From: Variovorax beijingensis
GTDB lineage: Bacteria > Pseudomonadota > Gammaproteobacteria > Burkholderiales > Burkholderiaceae_C
Assembly (NCBI RefSeq): GCF_003951285.1
Contig: NZ_RXFQ01000005.1
Coordinates: forward strand, 304,501-368,500
Direction: 5' to 3'
DNA length: 64,000 bases
Each line of letters starts with the position of its first letter. Position 1 is the stretch's first letter. The position numbers and the translations under genes were made by a program. The notes beneath the pieces are model-generated. The model was not told where the DNA came from. It made no database searches and was given only the letters and a program-made list of their open reading frames with translations. Below are positions 44,817 through 53,412 of this stretch, piece by piece.

Positions 44817-45745
44817 GCGGAAGCATTGTTCTCAACTGGCTCGCGAGCACGCCCGACTTCGCGGTGCCCTATGCGTTCGCGGCGCTGGGCCTGATCATCA
44901 GCGAGCGCGCGGGCGTGCTGTCGCTCGGCGCCGAAGGCCTGATGCTCGTGGGTGCGCTCGCGGGCATCGGCGCGCAGATCGCCATGGGGCAGCCGGCCGT
45001 GTCGCTGGTGCTGGCGATGCTCGCGGCCAGCGCGGTGTCGCTGCTGTTCGCGGTAATGGTGATCTGGCTGCGCGTGAACCAGGTGATCGCGGGGCTCGCG
45101 CTGGTGTTCTTCTGCCAGGGCCTCACGGCGCTGGTCGGCTCGCTGGCCGAATGGACCAACCATGCCACCGCAGGCATCGGCGCGATGGCGCTGTGGCCGC
45201 TGTCGCTCCTGCCCGGCGCCGGCCGGTTGTTCGAGCAGAACGCGATGGTGTGGCTCACGCTGCCGATCTTCCTCGCGGTGGCGTGGTTTCTCTCGCGCAC
45301 CTCGGCCGGGCTGCGGCTGCGCGCGGTGGGCGAGAACCCGCAGGCGGCCGATGCGGCCGGCATCCGCGTCACCGTGTGGCGGCTGGCCGCGGTGCTCGCG
45401 GGCTCGGCGCTGGTGGGGCTGGCGGGCGCCTACATCTCGGTGGTCAGCACCAAGCTGTGGATCGCGGGCATGACCGGCGGGCGCGGCTGGATCGCGGTGG
45501 GGCTGGTGATCTTCGCGCGCTGGTCGCCGTGGAAGGCGCTCGTGGGCGCGCTGCTGTTCGGCTGCATCGAGGCGCTGATCCCGCAGCTCGCGGCGGCCGG
45601 CGTGCAGCTGCCGCAGTACTTCGTGATGATGACGCCCTATGCGGTGACGCTCGGGGTGATGGTGTGGGTCGCGCTCTCGCGGCGCGGCGCCGACGAAGAG
45701 CCCGGTGCGCTGGGCCAACCCTACGTGCGGGAAGAGCGCCGATGA
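44813..45745 (+). CDS. ABC transporter permease, nucleoside/BMP type (second subunit)
   Basis: A 310-residue permease of the YufQ/NupQ type with about eight helices. SERAGVLSLGAEGLMLVGAL, WLRVNQVIAGLALVFFCQGL and GENPQAADAAGIRVTVWRLA are family-typical. GRGWIAVGLVIFARWSPWKA forms the coupling-helix region. It overlaps the preceding permease by ATGA and the following hydrolase by ATGA, giving an unbroken translational chain. Confidence 0.9.
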   Translation: MSGSIVLNWLASTPDFAVPYAFAALGLIISERAGVLSLGAEGLMLVGALAGIGAQIAMGQPAVSLVLAMLAASAVSLLFAVMVIWLRVNQVIAGLALVFFCQGLTALVGSLAEWTNHATAGIGAMALWPLSLLPGAGRLFEQNAMVWLTLPIFLAVAWFLSRTSAGLRLRAVGENPQAADAAGIRVTVWRLAAVLAGSALVGLAGAYISVVSTKLWIAGMTGGRGWIAVGLVIFARWSPWKALVGALLFGCIEALIPQLAAAGVQLPQYFVMMTPYAVTLGVMVWVALSRRGADEEPGALGQPYVREERR

Positions 45746-46416
45746 AGGCCTGGGTCTACAACGAGGAGCGCGAGCTCGACGCGGCGCAGTTCGCCGACTA
45801 CCTGGACCCGGCCACCACCGCGGTCGTGTCCATCGACATGCACCGGGGCCACCTGGACGACAGCCCCGACTGCCCCTGCCCCGCCCCGCGGGCGCGCGAC
45901 GTGGTGGCGCCCATCGACAGCTTCCACGACGCGGTGCGCGCGCTGGGCGTGCGCATCGTGCACATCCGGTCGGTGCTGCGGCCCGGCGGCGTGGACGACG
46001 TCCACGGCATTCCGTCCGCATGGCGCCGCACTTTTCCGCTGCATGTGGGCGCGATTCCGAATGCCGACGCGCACGCCATCGAAGGCTCGAAGTGGACCGA
46101 GTGGGTCACGCGCGTGGCGCCCGGCGACATGCGCGTGGACAGCAAGCGGCGCCTCTCGGCCTTCTATCCGACCGACCTGGACTTCCTGCTGCGCAACCAG
46201 CGCATCGAGACGGTGGTGCTCAACGGCGGCTTCACCGATTGCTGCGTGCTCAACACGGCCTTCGACGCCAGCAACCGCAACTACCGCGTGATCGTGCTGC
46301 GCGACCTGGTGCGCGGCACCGATGCGCACCTGGAAGGCGCGGCGCTCGCGATGGTGTCGCTGCACCTGGGGCTGGTCATGGACTCGGCCGAACTGCTGCG
46401 CCAGTGGCGCGGCTGA
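45742..46416 (+). CDS. Isochorismatase-family cysteine hydrolase
   Basis: A 224-residue hydrolase of the isochorismatase/nicotinamidase superfamily. The triad is D32 (TAVVSIDMHRGH), K117 (EGSKWTEWV) and C168 (FTDCCVLNTAFDA). Members cleave amides or N-carbamoyl compounds, and RutB in the neighbouring operon belongs to the same superfamily. It is the last gene of the sigma-54/RutR-linked operon and may cleave an amide or ureide formed from the imported substrate. The in-frame extension upstream is a shadow of the permease gene. Confidence 0.88.
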   Translation: MKAWVYNEERELDAAQFADYLDPATTAVVSIDMHRGHLDDSPDCPCPAPRARDVVAPIDSFHDAVRALGVRIVHIRSVLRPGGVDDVHGIPSAWRRTFPLHVGAIPNADAHAIEGSKWTEWVTRVAPGDMRVDSKRRLSAFYPTDLDFLLRNQRIETVVLNGGFTDCCVLNTAFDASNRNYRVIVLRDLVRGTDAHLEGAALAMVSLHLGLVMDSAELLRQWRG

Positions 46417-46423
46417 AGGCCCG

Positions 46424-47182
46424 TCAGCCTGGAAGCCCCAGCCAGCGGCGGGCCACGGCCTGCATGTCGCCCTGCGCGGACTCCCACACCAGCTCGGGCG
46501 CCGCCACGTGCACGCCCGGCGGCGCAATGCGCAGCGCCAGGTCGACCAGCTCGGCCACCTTCGACGCGCGCACCGGCTGCTCGCTGCTCGGCACCATGAA
46601 GCGCACGATCGAGAGCATCCAGGCCGCGAGCCTTTCGGCGGGGTTGGCAAACTTCGCATGGAGCGGCTTGCGCGCCGAACGCACGAGGATCACGCGGTCG
46701 AAGCCGTTGGCGACCATGGCCTGCTCGTCGAGGCTCGCGAGGCCGCGCTTGAGCGCCTCGGGCAGCTTGCCCTGGTCGTGCGGCTGCACGATGGCCAGCG
46801 TTTGCACGCCGCAGGCGCGCAGCCAGCGCGCGAGCTCGGGCAGGTCCGAAGGCTGCGGCACCCAGAGCGCGCGTTCGCGGTCGTGGTAGAGCCGCGGCGG
46901 GTCGAAGGCGATGACGGCGCTGTCGGCCGAGGTGAGCGGCCATTGCGCGATCGGCAGGCCGGGGCTCAGGTAGGTTTCGACGCCGCGCAGCCCGTCGCGG
47001 ATCGGCTCGCGCGCCAGCACGCGCGCATGGGCGAAGCGGTGGCTGCCCGCGAGCCGGCGCAGCAGCTCCTGGCCCAGGGCGCCGGTCGCGCCGGCCATCA
47101 GCAGCGTGCCGGCGCCCGCCGCCGCAGCGGGCATCACTGCGCGGTTCGCGCCCCGCAGGGCATGGAGAGGATCGAGGGCCAT
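46424..47182 (-). CDS. NAD(P)-binding Rossmann protein (atypical SDR/epimerase-like)
   Basis: A 252-residue protein. After a short leader, TLLMAGATGALGQELLRRLA contains the GxxGxxG dinucleotide-binding motif of atypical short-chain dehydrogenases. No YxxxK catalytic pair stands out; a segment VILVRSARKPLHAKF recalls the YwfM/HTATIP2-like group whose members may lack activity. The function is unknown. It is convergent with the isochorismatase-type gene (7 bases apart) and divergent from lemA (47 bases). Confidence 0.72.
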   Translation of the reverse strand: MALDPLHALRGANRAVMPAAAAGAGTLLMAGATGALGQELLRRLAGSHRFAHARVLAREPIRDGLRGVETYLSPGLPIAQWPLTSADSAVIAFDPPRLYHDRERALWVPQPSDLPELARWLRACGVQTLAIVQPHDQGKLPEALKRGLASLDEQAMVANGFDRVILVRSARKPLHAKFANPAERLAAWMLSIVRFMVPSSEQPVRASKVAELVDLALRIAPPGVHVAAPELVWESAQGDMQAVARRWLGLPG

Positions 47183-47229
47183 GGAGCCTTCTATGCTAAC
47201 TTCGGCTTCCTTCTGCGGAGGTAATGCAA

Positions 47230-47832
47230 ATGACGATGATGAAACGCTGGCTCCTGATTCTTGCGGCCGCCCTGTCCCTGAGCGGCTGCGGCTACAACCA
47301 GTTCCAGTCGCTCGACGAGGCCAGCAAGTCGGCCTGGAGCGAGGTGCTCAACCAGTACCAGCGGCGCTCCGACCTGGTGCCCAACATCGTGGCCACCGTG
47401 AAGGGCGAAGCCAGCTTCGAGCAGGACACGCTCACCAAGGTGATCGAGGCGCGCGCCAAGGCCACCTCCATCCAGGTCTCGCCCGAGACGCTCAACAACC
47501 CCGAGACCTTCAACAAGTTCCAGCAGGCGCAGGGCGAGCTGTCGAGCGCGCTGTCGCGGCTGATGGTGACGGTCGAGCGCTATCCGGAGCTCAAGGCCAA
47601 CCAGGCCTTCCGCGACCTGCGCGTGACGCTCGAAGGCACCGAGAACCGCATCACCGTGGCGCGCAACCGCTACATCCAGACGGTGCAGGAATACAACGTG
47701 CTGGCGCGCAGCTTCCCGACCAACATCACGGCCAAGATCTTCAGCTACGAGCCCAAGCCCAACTTCTCGGTGCAGAACGAAGCGCAGATCTCGACGCCGC
47801 CGACGGTCGATTTCAGTGCGCCTAAAAAGTAA
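47230..47832 (+). CDS. lemA: LemA-family lipoprotein
   Basis: A 200-residue LemA-family protein. A signal with lipobox LSLSGCG precedes the family core KSAWSEVLNQYQRRSDLVPN and the helix ending ERYPELKANQAFRDLRVTLE. LemA proteins are anchored, helical and of unclear function, very often encoded beside TPM-domain proteins, as here. GGAGG lies eight bases before the ATG at 47230; an ATG at 47224 is too close to it. It is followed by two TPM-domain genes at 12 and 2 bases. Confidence 0.9.
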   Translation: MTMMKRWLLILAAALSLSGCGYNQFQSLDEASKSAWSEVLNQYQRRSDLVPNIVATVKGEASFEQDTLTKVIEARAKATSIQVSPETLNNPETFNKFQQAQGELSSALSRLMVTVERYPELKANQAFRDLRVTLEGTENRITVARNRYIQTVQEYNVLARSFPTNITAKIFSYEPKPNFSVQNEAQISTPPTVDFSAPKK

Positions 47833-47844
47833 GACACCCTCCTG

Positions 47845-48774
47845 ATGGCCCTTGCCCTGATCCGCCGCGCGCTGGCCACCGTCCTGCTGGCTGCGGCCGC
47901 GTGGGGCGGGCTTGCGGCAGCGGCATGGGCGCAGGGCCTGCTGCCGGTGCCGGCGCTCACGGCGCGGGTGATCGACCAGACGCAGACGCTGGCCGAATCC
48001 GAGCGCGCCGATCTCGAAGCCAAGCTGGCCGCGTTCGAGCAGCGCAAGGGCTCGCAGATGGTGGTGCTGATGGTGCCCACCACCGAGCCCGAGGACATTG
48101 CGAGCTACGCCAACCGCGTGGGCAACGCCTGGAAGATCGGGCGCAAGGAGGTCGGCGACGGCATCCTGGTGATCGTGGCCAAGAACGATCGCAAGATGCG
48201 CATCGAAGTGGCCAAGGCGCTCGAGGGCGCGGTGCCCGACCTCGCGGCCATCCGCATCATCGACGAGGAGATGAAGCCGCGCTTTCGCAACAACGACTTC
48301 GCGGGCGGGCTGAACGCGGCCGTGGCCCGGCTCATCGGGCTGGTCGACGGCGAGGCGCTGCCCGCGCCTTCCAGCGGCGGCGACAGCAAGGATTCCAGCG
48401 AAGGCATCGACTGGGAGAACCTCGCGATCTTCCTGTTCATCGGCGTCTTCGTCGCAGCGCCGATCGTGCGCTCGATCGTCGGCAAGAAGCTGGGCTCGGT
48501 GGTCATGGGCGGCGGCATCGGCGTGATTGCCTTCCTCATCACGACCAGCATCGTCATCGCGGTGCTGGCGGGCATGGCGGCGCTCATGGTGTCGCTGTTC
48601 TCGGCCGTGGCCGCGACGAGCCCGGGGCGGCGCGGCGGTGGTGGTGGCGGATTCGGCGGCTGGGGCGGCGGCGGTGGCGGTGGCTGGAGCAGTGGCGGCA
48701 GCAGCGGAGGCGGTGGCTTCAGCTCTGGCGGCGGCGGCGATTTCGGGGGCGGCGGCGCCTCGGGGGACTGGTAG
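47845..48774 (+). CDS. TPM-domain (YgcG-like) membrane protein with Gly-rich tail
   Basis: A 309-residue protein. The signal peptide ends near AAWAQGLLPVP, and the TPM domain (about residues 30-165) starts ALTARVIDQTQTLAESERAD and includes NRVGNAWKIGRKEVGDGILV. Two hydrophobic segments (about 190-245) are followed by a long Gly/Ser tail rich in GGGGG, common in the YgcG group. TPM domains have been described as acid phosphatases in plants; bacterial roles are unclear. It is coupled with lemA upstream and the next gene, which has a related domain. Confidence 0.88.
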   Translation: MALALIRRALATVLLAAAAWGGLAAAAWAQGLLPVPALTARVIDQTQTLAESERADLEAKLAAFEQRKGSQMVVLMVPTTEPEDIASYANRVGNAWKIGRKEVGDGILVIVAKNDRKMRIEVAKALEGAVPDLAAIRIIDEEMKPRFRNNDFAGGLNAAVARLIGLVDGEALPAPSSGGDSKDSSEGIDWENLAIFLFIGVFVAAPIVRSIVGKKLGSVVMGGGIGVIAFLITTSIVIAVLAGMAALMVSLFSAVAATSPGRRGGGGGGFGGWGGGGGGGWSSGGSSGGGGFSSGGGGDFGGGGASGDW

Positions 48775-48776
48775 GC

Positions 48777-49295
48777 ATGGCAACGCTTTTCTCGAAGCTC
48801 GCCCGCATCTGGCGCCACCAGTGGATGGACGAGGCCGATGTGCGGCGCGTGCTGCCCGATGCCGCCATGGAGCGCCTTGCGGCGCGCGTGGCCGCGAGCG
48901 AGCGCCGCCACAGCGGCGAGATCCGCATCTGCGTGGAAGCGGGCCTGCCCTGGTCCTACCTGCGGCGCGACGCCTCGGCGCGCGAGCGTGCCGTCACGCT
49001 GTTCGGCAAGCTGCGCGTATGGGACACCGAACACAACAACGGCGTGCTCATCTACCTGCTGCTGGCCGAGCATGCGATCGAGATCGTGGCCGACCGCGGC
49101 ATCGATGCGCGCGTCGACGATGCCGAATGGGCCACGATGGCGCAGCGCATGGGCGCGGCCTTCCGCGAAGGCCGCTTCGAGGACGGGCTCACGCAGGCGC
49201 TGGAAGAAATGTCGGCCTTGCTGGTGGCGCACTTTCCGCTGGCGCACGACCAGCCCGACACCAACGAGCTGCCCGACGAGCCCGTCGTGCTCTGA
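48777..49295 (+). CDS. TPM-domain protein, soluble
   Basis: A 172-residue protein with the second half of a TPM-like fold: VAASERRHSGEIRICVEAGL, then VWDTEHNNGVLIYLLLAEHA, a close match to the domain's usual NNGVLI(Y/L)V core, and VADRGIDARVDDAEW. No signal peptide is seen, unlike the preceding paralogue. It starts two bases after that gene's stop. The lemA-TPM-TPM order recurs in beta-proteobacteria, from memory. The biochemical function is unknown. Confidence 0.85.
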   Translation: MATLFSKLARIWRHQWMDEADVRRVLPDAAMERLAARVAASERRHSGEIRICVEAGLPWSYLRRDASARERAVTLFGKLRVWDTEHNNGVLIYLLLAEHAIEIVADRGIDARVDDAEWATMAQRMGAAFREGRFEDGLTQALEEMSALLVAHFPLAHDQPDTNELPDEPVVL

Positions 49296-49300
49296 CTTTC

Positions 49301-49408
49301 TTTCTCTCCCCCCCTTCCGGGGGAGGGCCGGGGTGGGGCAAGCGGCGGTGGCAGTGGTCACGCTCTGCCTGCCCCCATCCCAACCTTCCCCCGGGAGGGG
49401 AAGGAGCC
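49301..49408. repeat. REP/BIME-like repeat pair, copy 1 (intergenic)
   Basis: Two GC-rich palindromic units in inverted orientation: CTCCCCCCCTTCCGGGGGAG (about 49305-49324) and CCTTCCCCCGGGAGGGGAAG (49384-49403). They are separated by about 60 bases that include TGGGG and CCCCATCC flanks. They lie between the convergent TPM and PdeM genes, the usual place for extragenic palindromes. Confidence 0.8.
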
Positions 49409-49414
49409 AATACC

Positions 49415-50098
49415 TTACTCCGATGCGGGCAGCGCCCACACGCTTTTTCCACCCACCGCATAGAAGCACCGCCCCGGCGCGCGCTCCATCAGCCAGCCGC
49501 CCGTGAACTCGCCGAAGGCCGGCAGCACGGCCTGCCGCGCATCGCTCGCGAAACACGGCAGCCGCACGCTGTCGCGCCCCGGCCCGTGCAGCCTGCACAC
49601 GGGATGCAGGTGCCCCGCGAGCACGAAGTGCGTGGCATGCGCTTGCGGATGGTGGCAGCAGGCAAAAGGGCCGAGCAGGTAAGGCTCGTCGACCACCTCG
49701 ATGCCGAGCGCGGCCGGCGGATCGCCCGCGCGGCTGTCGTGGTTGCCCCGCACCAGCGTCATGCTGATGGGCGCATGCGCCGCGCGCCAGGCGGCCAGCG
49801 CCGCCAGCACCTGCGGCGTGCGCGCCTGCGCCGCATGCAGGAAATCGCCAAGGAAAACGATGCGCTGCGGCGCATGGCCCGCGACCAGCGCGTCGAGCCG
49901 CGCCAGGTTCTCCTGCGTGGTGCCGCCCGGCACCGGCTGCCCGAGCGCGCGGTAGGTCGCGGCCTTGCCGATGTGCAGGTCGGCAATGAACAGCACGCGG
50001 CCTTCGGGCCACCAGACGGCGTGCTCGGGCAACAGATGCAACAGTTCGCCGGCCCATTGGACCGGGAGCGCCGATGCGGGAAGATTCGAAGCGGTCAC
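49415..50098 (-). CDS. pdeM: Ligase-associated DNA damage response endonuclease PdeM
   Basis: A 227-residue calcineurin-like metallophosphoesterase. Metal-binding motifs appear in order: LFIADLHIGKA (D-x-H), FLGDFLHAAQ (GD), VRGNHDSRAGD (GNHD) and AGHLHPVCRL (GHxH). PdeM occurs with the ligase, helicase and exonuclease found at 50.6-56.2 kb as a four-gene repair set. I chose the GTG at 50098 because upstream codons look non-coding; no ATG fits better. Here it is separated from the other three genes by the oppositely oriented thioredoxin gene. Confidence 0.88.
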   Translation of the reverse strand: MTASNLPASALPVQWAGELLHLLPEHAVWWPEGRVLFIADLHIGKAATYRALGQPVPGGTTQENLARLDALVAGHAPQRIVFLGDFLHAAQARTPQVLAALAAWRAAHAPISMTLVRGNHDSRAGDPPAALGIEVVDEPYLLGPFACCHHPQAHATHFVLAGHLHPVCRLHGPGRDSVRLPCFASDARQAVLPAFGEFTGGWLMERAPGRCFYAVGGKSVWALPASE

Positions 50099-50174
50099 GG
50101 GCCACGAGTGTCGCAAAAGACGGCCGGGCCGGCGGCCGTCTTGCAATTCACCCCGCGAGCCCCAGTTCTTCGTC

Positions 50175-50624
50175 ATGACCGAAACGCCTTCGCTGCACAT
50201 CGTCTGCCCGCACTGCCACACGACCAACCGCGTGCGCGCGGCGCAGCTGGGCAGCGCGCCCGACTGCGGCAACTGCCACCGCGCGCTGTTCACCGGCCAT
50301 TCCGCCGCGCTGCCGGACGAAAAGACCTTCGACCGCCACATTGCACGCAATGAAATCCCGGTGCTGGTGGACTTCTGGGCACCCTGGTGCGGCCCGTGCC
50401 GCCAGATGGCGCCGGGCTACGAACAGGCCGCGGCCCAGCTCGAACCGCAGGTGCGGCTGGCCAAGGTCGACACGGAAGCCGTGCCGGCGCTGGGCGCGCG
50501 CTTCAACATCCGCAGCATCCCGACGCTGGCGCTGTTCCGCGGCGGCCGCGAAGTGGCGCGCCAGGCCGGCGCCATGGGGGCGGCGGACATCGTGCGTTGG
50601 GTCAAGGCGCACGGCGCGGGTTGA
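50175..50624 (+). CDS. trxC: Thioredoxin 2 with N-terminal zinc finger (TrxC)
   Basis: A 149-residue thioredoxin. The N-terminal zinc ribbon has CPHC (11-14) and CGNC (31-34), followed by a thioredoxin domain with active site WCGPC (DFWAPWCGPCRQMAP) and the cis-proline in SIPTLALF. This is the TrxC type, often induced by oxidative stress. It reduces protein disulfides in the cytoplasm. Its location inside the repair set splits pdeM from the helicase operon, and it converges on the helicase with 10 bases between. Confidence 0.93.
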   Translation: MTETPSLHIVCPHCHTTNRVRAAQLGSAPDCGNCHRALFTGHSAALPDEKTFDRHIARNEIPVLVDFWAPWCGPCRQMAPGYEQAAAQLEPQVRLAKVDTEAVPALGARFNIRSIPTLALFRGGREVARQAGAMGAADIVRWVKAHGAG

Positions 50625-50634
50625 GCTGAACGGC

Positions 50635-53412
50635 TCACAGCGGCGGCAACGGCCGTGACGGCCGTGATCGCGACCTGCGCTCCCGGCGCGGCGTGGCCGG
50701 CGGTTTGCCGGGACCTTCCTGCCCGAACGCGAGCGTGCTCTTCACGCGCTCCACGCCGCCGGCCGTGACCACGCCGCCCGCGGCCTTTTCGAGCTGCTCG
50801 ACCATGCGCGCAATGCGGTCGGCCACGTTCTCGTTCGAGAGCTTCTCGCGGAACAGCTCGACCATGAGCGGAAACGAGAACGGCGTGGGCCGCTCGAGCG
50901 GCTTCAGCACCAGCTGCTGGGTCGCCATGCGCGCAAGGCTGGCCCCCAGGCGCCCGATTTCGAGTTCCTGCGCGAGCAGTTCCTGCTCGGCCTGCAGCAG
51001 CAGCTTGTTCGCCGGATCGTACTTGCGGAACACCTCCCAGAACAGCGACGACGAGGCCTGCAGCTGCCTGCTGCTGCGCTTCTCGCCCGGATAGCCCTGG
51101 AAGATCAGCCCCGAGACGCGCGCGATCTCGCGGAAGCGGCGCTGCGCCAGCTCGCCCGCGTTGAGCGAGGCCAGCACCTCGTGCAGCAGCGTGGCATGCG
51201 CGTCCTCGCCCTGCGGCAGGCGCAGCACCTGCGGCAGCAGCGCGGGCCAGTCGACCGGCGTGGCGCTCAGCAGCTCGAAGCCGTAGTCGTTCACCGCAAT
51301 GGAAAAAGTACGCGCCTCGTGCTGCGCCACGCGCCAGGCCAGGAGGCTCGCAAGCCCCAGGTGCACGTGGCGCCCCGCGAAGGGATAGAGGAACAGGTGC
51401 GAACCTTCGCGCGTGGCGAGGGTTTCGGCCAGCAGGGTCTCTGGCGTGGGCAGGGCCGACCATTGCTGCTGGATCTCGAGCAGCGGCCGCACGCACTGCA
51501 GCTCGGGCGATGGATAGCGCCCCTCGCCGGCCAGCGCGAGCTGCTGCACCACCGCGTCGGCCAGCGTGGTCGACAGCGGCATGCGCCCGCCGTTCCAGCG
51601 CGGCACCGCGGCGCGCTTGCCGGTGGCGCGCCGCACCCAGGCCGTCATGTCGTGGATGCGCACGAGCTCGAGCAGCCGGCCGCCGAACAGAAAGCAGTCG
51701 CCGGGCTTCATGCGCGCGACAAAGCCTTCCTCGACGCTGCCGATCCTGGCGCCGCCCATGTACTGCACCGCCATGCTCGCGTCGCTCACGATGGTGCCGA
51801 TGTTCATGCGGTGGCGCCGCGCGAGCCGCGCGTCCGGCACGCGCCAGACGCCTTCTGCATCGGGCACCGCGCGGCGGTAGTCGGGATAGGCGGCCAGCGA
51901 AGGCCCGCCCTGCGAGACGAAGGCCAGGCACCACGCCCAGCTCTCGCGCGACAGATCCGCATAGGCGGCGGTGCCGCGCACTTCGGCATACAGGTCGTCG
52001 GGCACGAAGCCGCCGCCGAGCGCCACGGTCACCAGGTGCTGCACCAGCACGTCGAGCGGCTGCACCGGCGTGTGGCGCGCCTCGATGTGGCCGGCCGCGA
52101 TGGCCGCGCGCGCCGCGGCGCCTTCGACCATCTCGATGCTGTGCGTGGGCACGAGCGTGATGCGCGACGGCCGGCCCGGCGCGTGGCCCGAGCGCCCCGC
52201 GCGCTGCAGCAGCCGCGCCACGCCCTTGGGCGAACCGATCTGCAGCACGCGCTCGACCGGTAAAAAGTCCACGCCGAGGTCCAGGCTCGAGGTGCAGACC
52301 ACGGCCTTGAGCTCGCCGTTCTTCAAGCCCAGCTCGACCCATTCGCGCACCGCGCGGTCGAGCGAACCATGGTGCAGCGCGATGAGGCCGGCCCATTCGG
52401 GCCGCGCCTCGAGCATGGCCCGGTACCAGATCTCCGATTGCGAGCGCGTGTTGGTGAACACCAGCGTGGTGCTGCTGGCGGCAATCTCGTCGAGCACCTG
52501 CGGCAGCATCGTGAGGCCCAGGTGGCCGCCCCACGGAAAGCGCTCGGCCCGGCCGGGCAGCAGCGAATCGACCACCAGCTTCTTGGGCACCGCGCCCTGC
52601 ACCAGCACGCCCTCTTCACGGCCCAGCAAGGCATGCATGGCCTCCGGCAGGTTGCCGAGCGTGGCCGACATGCCCCACACGCACAACGACGGGTTCCAGC
52701 GCCTGAGCCGCGCGAGCGCCAGCTGCACCTGCACGCCGCGCTTGTTGCCGAGCAGTTCGTGCCACTCGTCGACCACCACCATCTTCACGCGGCCCAGCAC
52801 CTCGCTCGCATCGGCGCGCGCGAGCAGCAGCGACAGGCTCTCGGGCGTGGTGACGAGCACCGTGGGCAGGCGCTCGTTCTGCGCGCTGCGCTCGGCCGAC
52901 GAGGTGTCGCCGCTGCGCGCGCCGGCGCTCCAGCGGTGCACGTCGACGCCCTGGGCATCCATGGCCTCGAGCGGCTGCTGCAGCGCGCGCAGCGTGTCGG
53001 CCGCGAGCGCGCGCATGGGCGTGATCCACAGCACGGTGAGCGGCGGCGGCGTGGCCTTTGCGCTGCGCGAGGGCGGCGGCGCCGCGGACGAGAACGCCTG
53101 CAGCGCGCCGAGCCACACCGCGTAGGTCTTGCCCGCGCCGGTGGTCGCATGCAGCAGCCCGGAGCGCCCCGCGGCCACGGCTTTCCACACGTCGCGCTGG
53201 AACTTGAAGGGCTTCCAGCCGCGCGCTGCAAACCAGGCGTCGAGCGCCGCCTTGACTGCTGCTGCCTTGCTCCTTCCCCTTCCGGGGGAAGGTGGGGATG
53301 GGGGCTCGCGGCCTTCGAGCACAGGCGGCCGATCCTTGATGCGCCGCTTGCCCCCGCCCCTGCCCTCCCCCGGGAGGGGAGGGAGAAATGCGGGGTCAGG
53401 CGGCGCGGTCAT
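50635..53412 (-). CDS. Ligase-associated DEXH-box DNA helicase (Lhr-like)
   Basis: A 925-residue SF2 helicase of the Lhr-like, ligase-associated group. Motif I is [12 protein letters not shown], motif [13 protein letters not shown] (DEWH), motif [11 protein letters not shown], and the C-terminal RecA domain has [13 protein letters not shown] and QRAGRSGH. Lhr-type winged-helix and C-terminal regions follow. Residues about 9-48 ([14 protein letters not shown] to [13 protein letters not shown]) are encoded by a REP-like pair and look like an inserted low-complexity linker before the helicase start at about residue 55. The ATG at 53412 overlaps the ligase stop. The true start could lie downstream of the repeat. 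Confidence 0.9.
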   Translation of the reverse strand: MTAPPDPAFLPPLPGEGRGGGKRRIKDRPPVLEGREPPSPPSPGRGRSKAAAVKAALDAWFAARGWKPFKFQRDVWKAVAAGRSGLLHATTGAGKTYAVWLGALQAFSSAAPPPSRSAKATPPPLTVLWITPMRALAADTLRALQQPLEAMDAQGVDVHRWSAGARSGDTSSAERSAQNERLPTVLVTTPESLSLLLARADASEVLGRVKMVVVDEWHELLGNKRGVQVQLALARLRRWNPSLCVWGMSATLGNLPEAMHALLGREEGVLVQGAVPKKLVVDSLLPGRAERFPWGGHLGLTMLPQVLDEIAASSTTLVFTNTRSQSEIWYRAMLEARPEWAGLIALHHGSLDRAVREWVELGLKNGELKAVVCTSSLDLGVDFLPVERVLQIGSPKGVARLLQRAGRSGHAPGRPSRITLVPTHSIEMVEGAAARAAIAAGHIEARHTPVQPLDVLVQHLVTVALGGGFVPDDLYAEVRGTAAYADLSRESWAWCLAFVSQGGPSLAAYPDYRRAVPDAEGVWRVPDARLARRHRMNIGTIVSDASMAVQYMGGARIGSVEEGFVARMKPGDCFLFGGRLLELVRIHDMTAWVRRATGKRAAVPRWNGGRMPLSTTLADAVVQQLALAGEGRYPSPELQCVRPLLEIQQQWSALPTPETLLAETLATREGSHLFLYPFAGRHVHLGLASLLAWRVAQHEARTFSIAVNDYGFELLSATPVDWPALLPQVLRLPQGEDAHATLLHEVLASLNAGELAQRRFREIARVSGLIFQGYPGEKRSSRQLQASSSLFWEVFRKYDPANKLLLQAEQELLAQELEIGRLGASLARMATQQLVLKPLERPTPFSFPLMVELFREKLSNENVADRIARMVEQLEKAAGGVVTAGGVERVKSTLAFGQEGPGKPPATPRRERRSRSRPSRPLPPL
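53268..53389. repeat. REP/BIME-like repeat pair, copy 2 (inside helicase gene)
   Basis: CTCCTTCCCCTTCCGGGGGA (about 53270-53289) and an inverted partner CCCTCCCCCGGGAGGGGAGG (about 53363-53382) flank about 75 bases. Both units match copy 1. The whole pair lies within the reading frame of the helicase N-terminus and is translated as a Pro/Gly/Arg-rich stretch. Confidence 0.8.
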
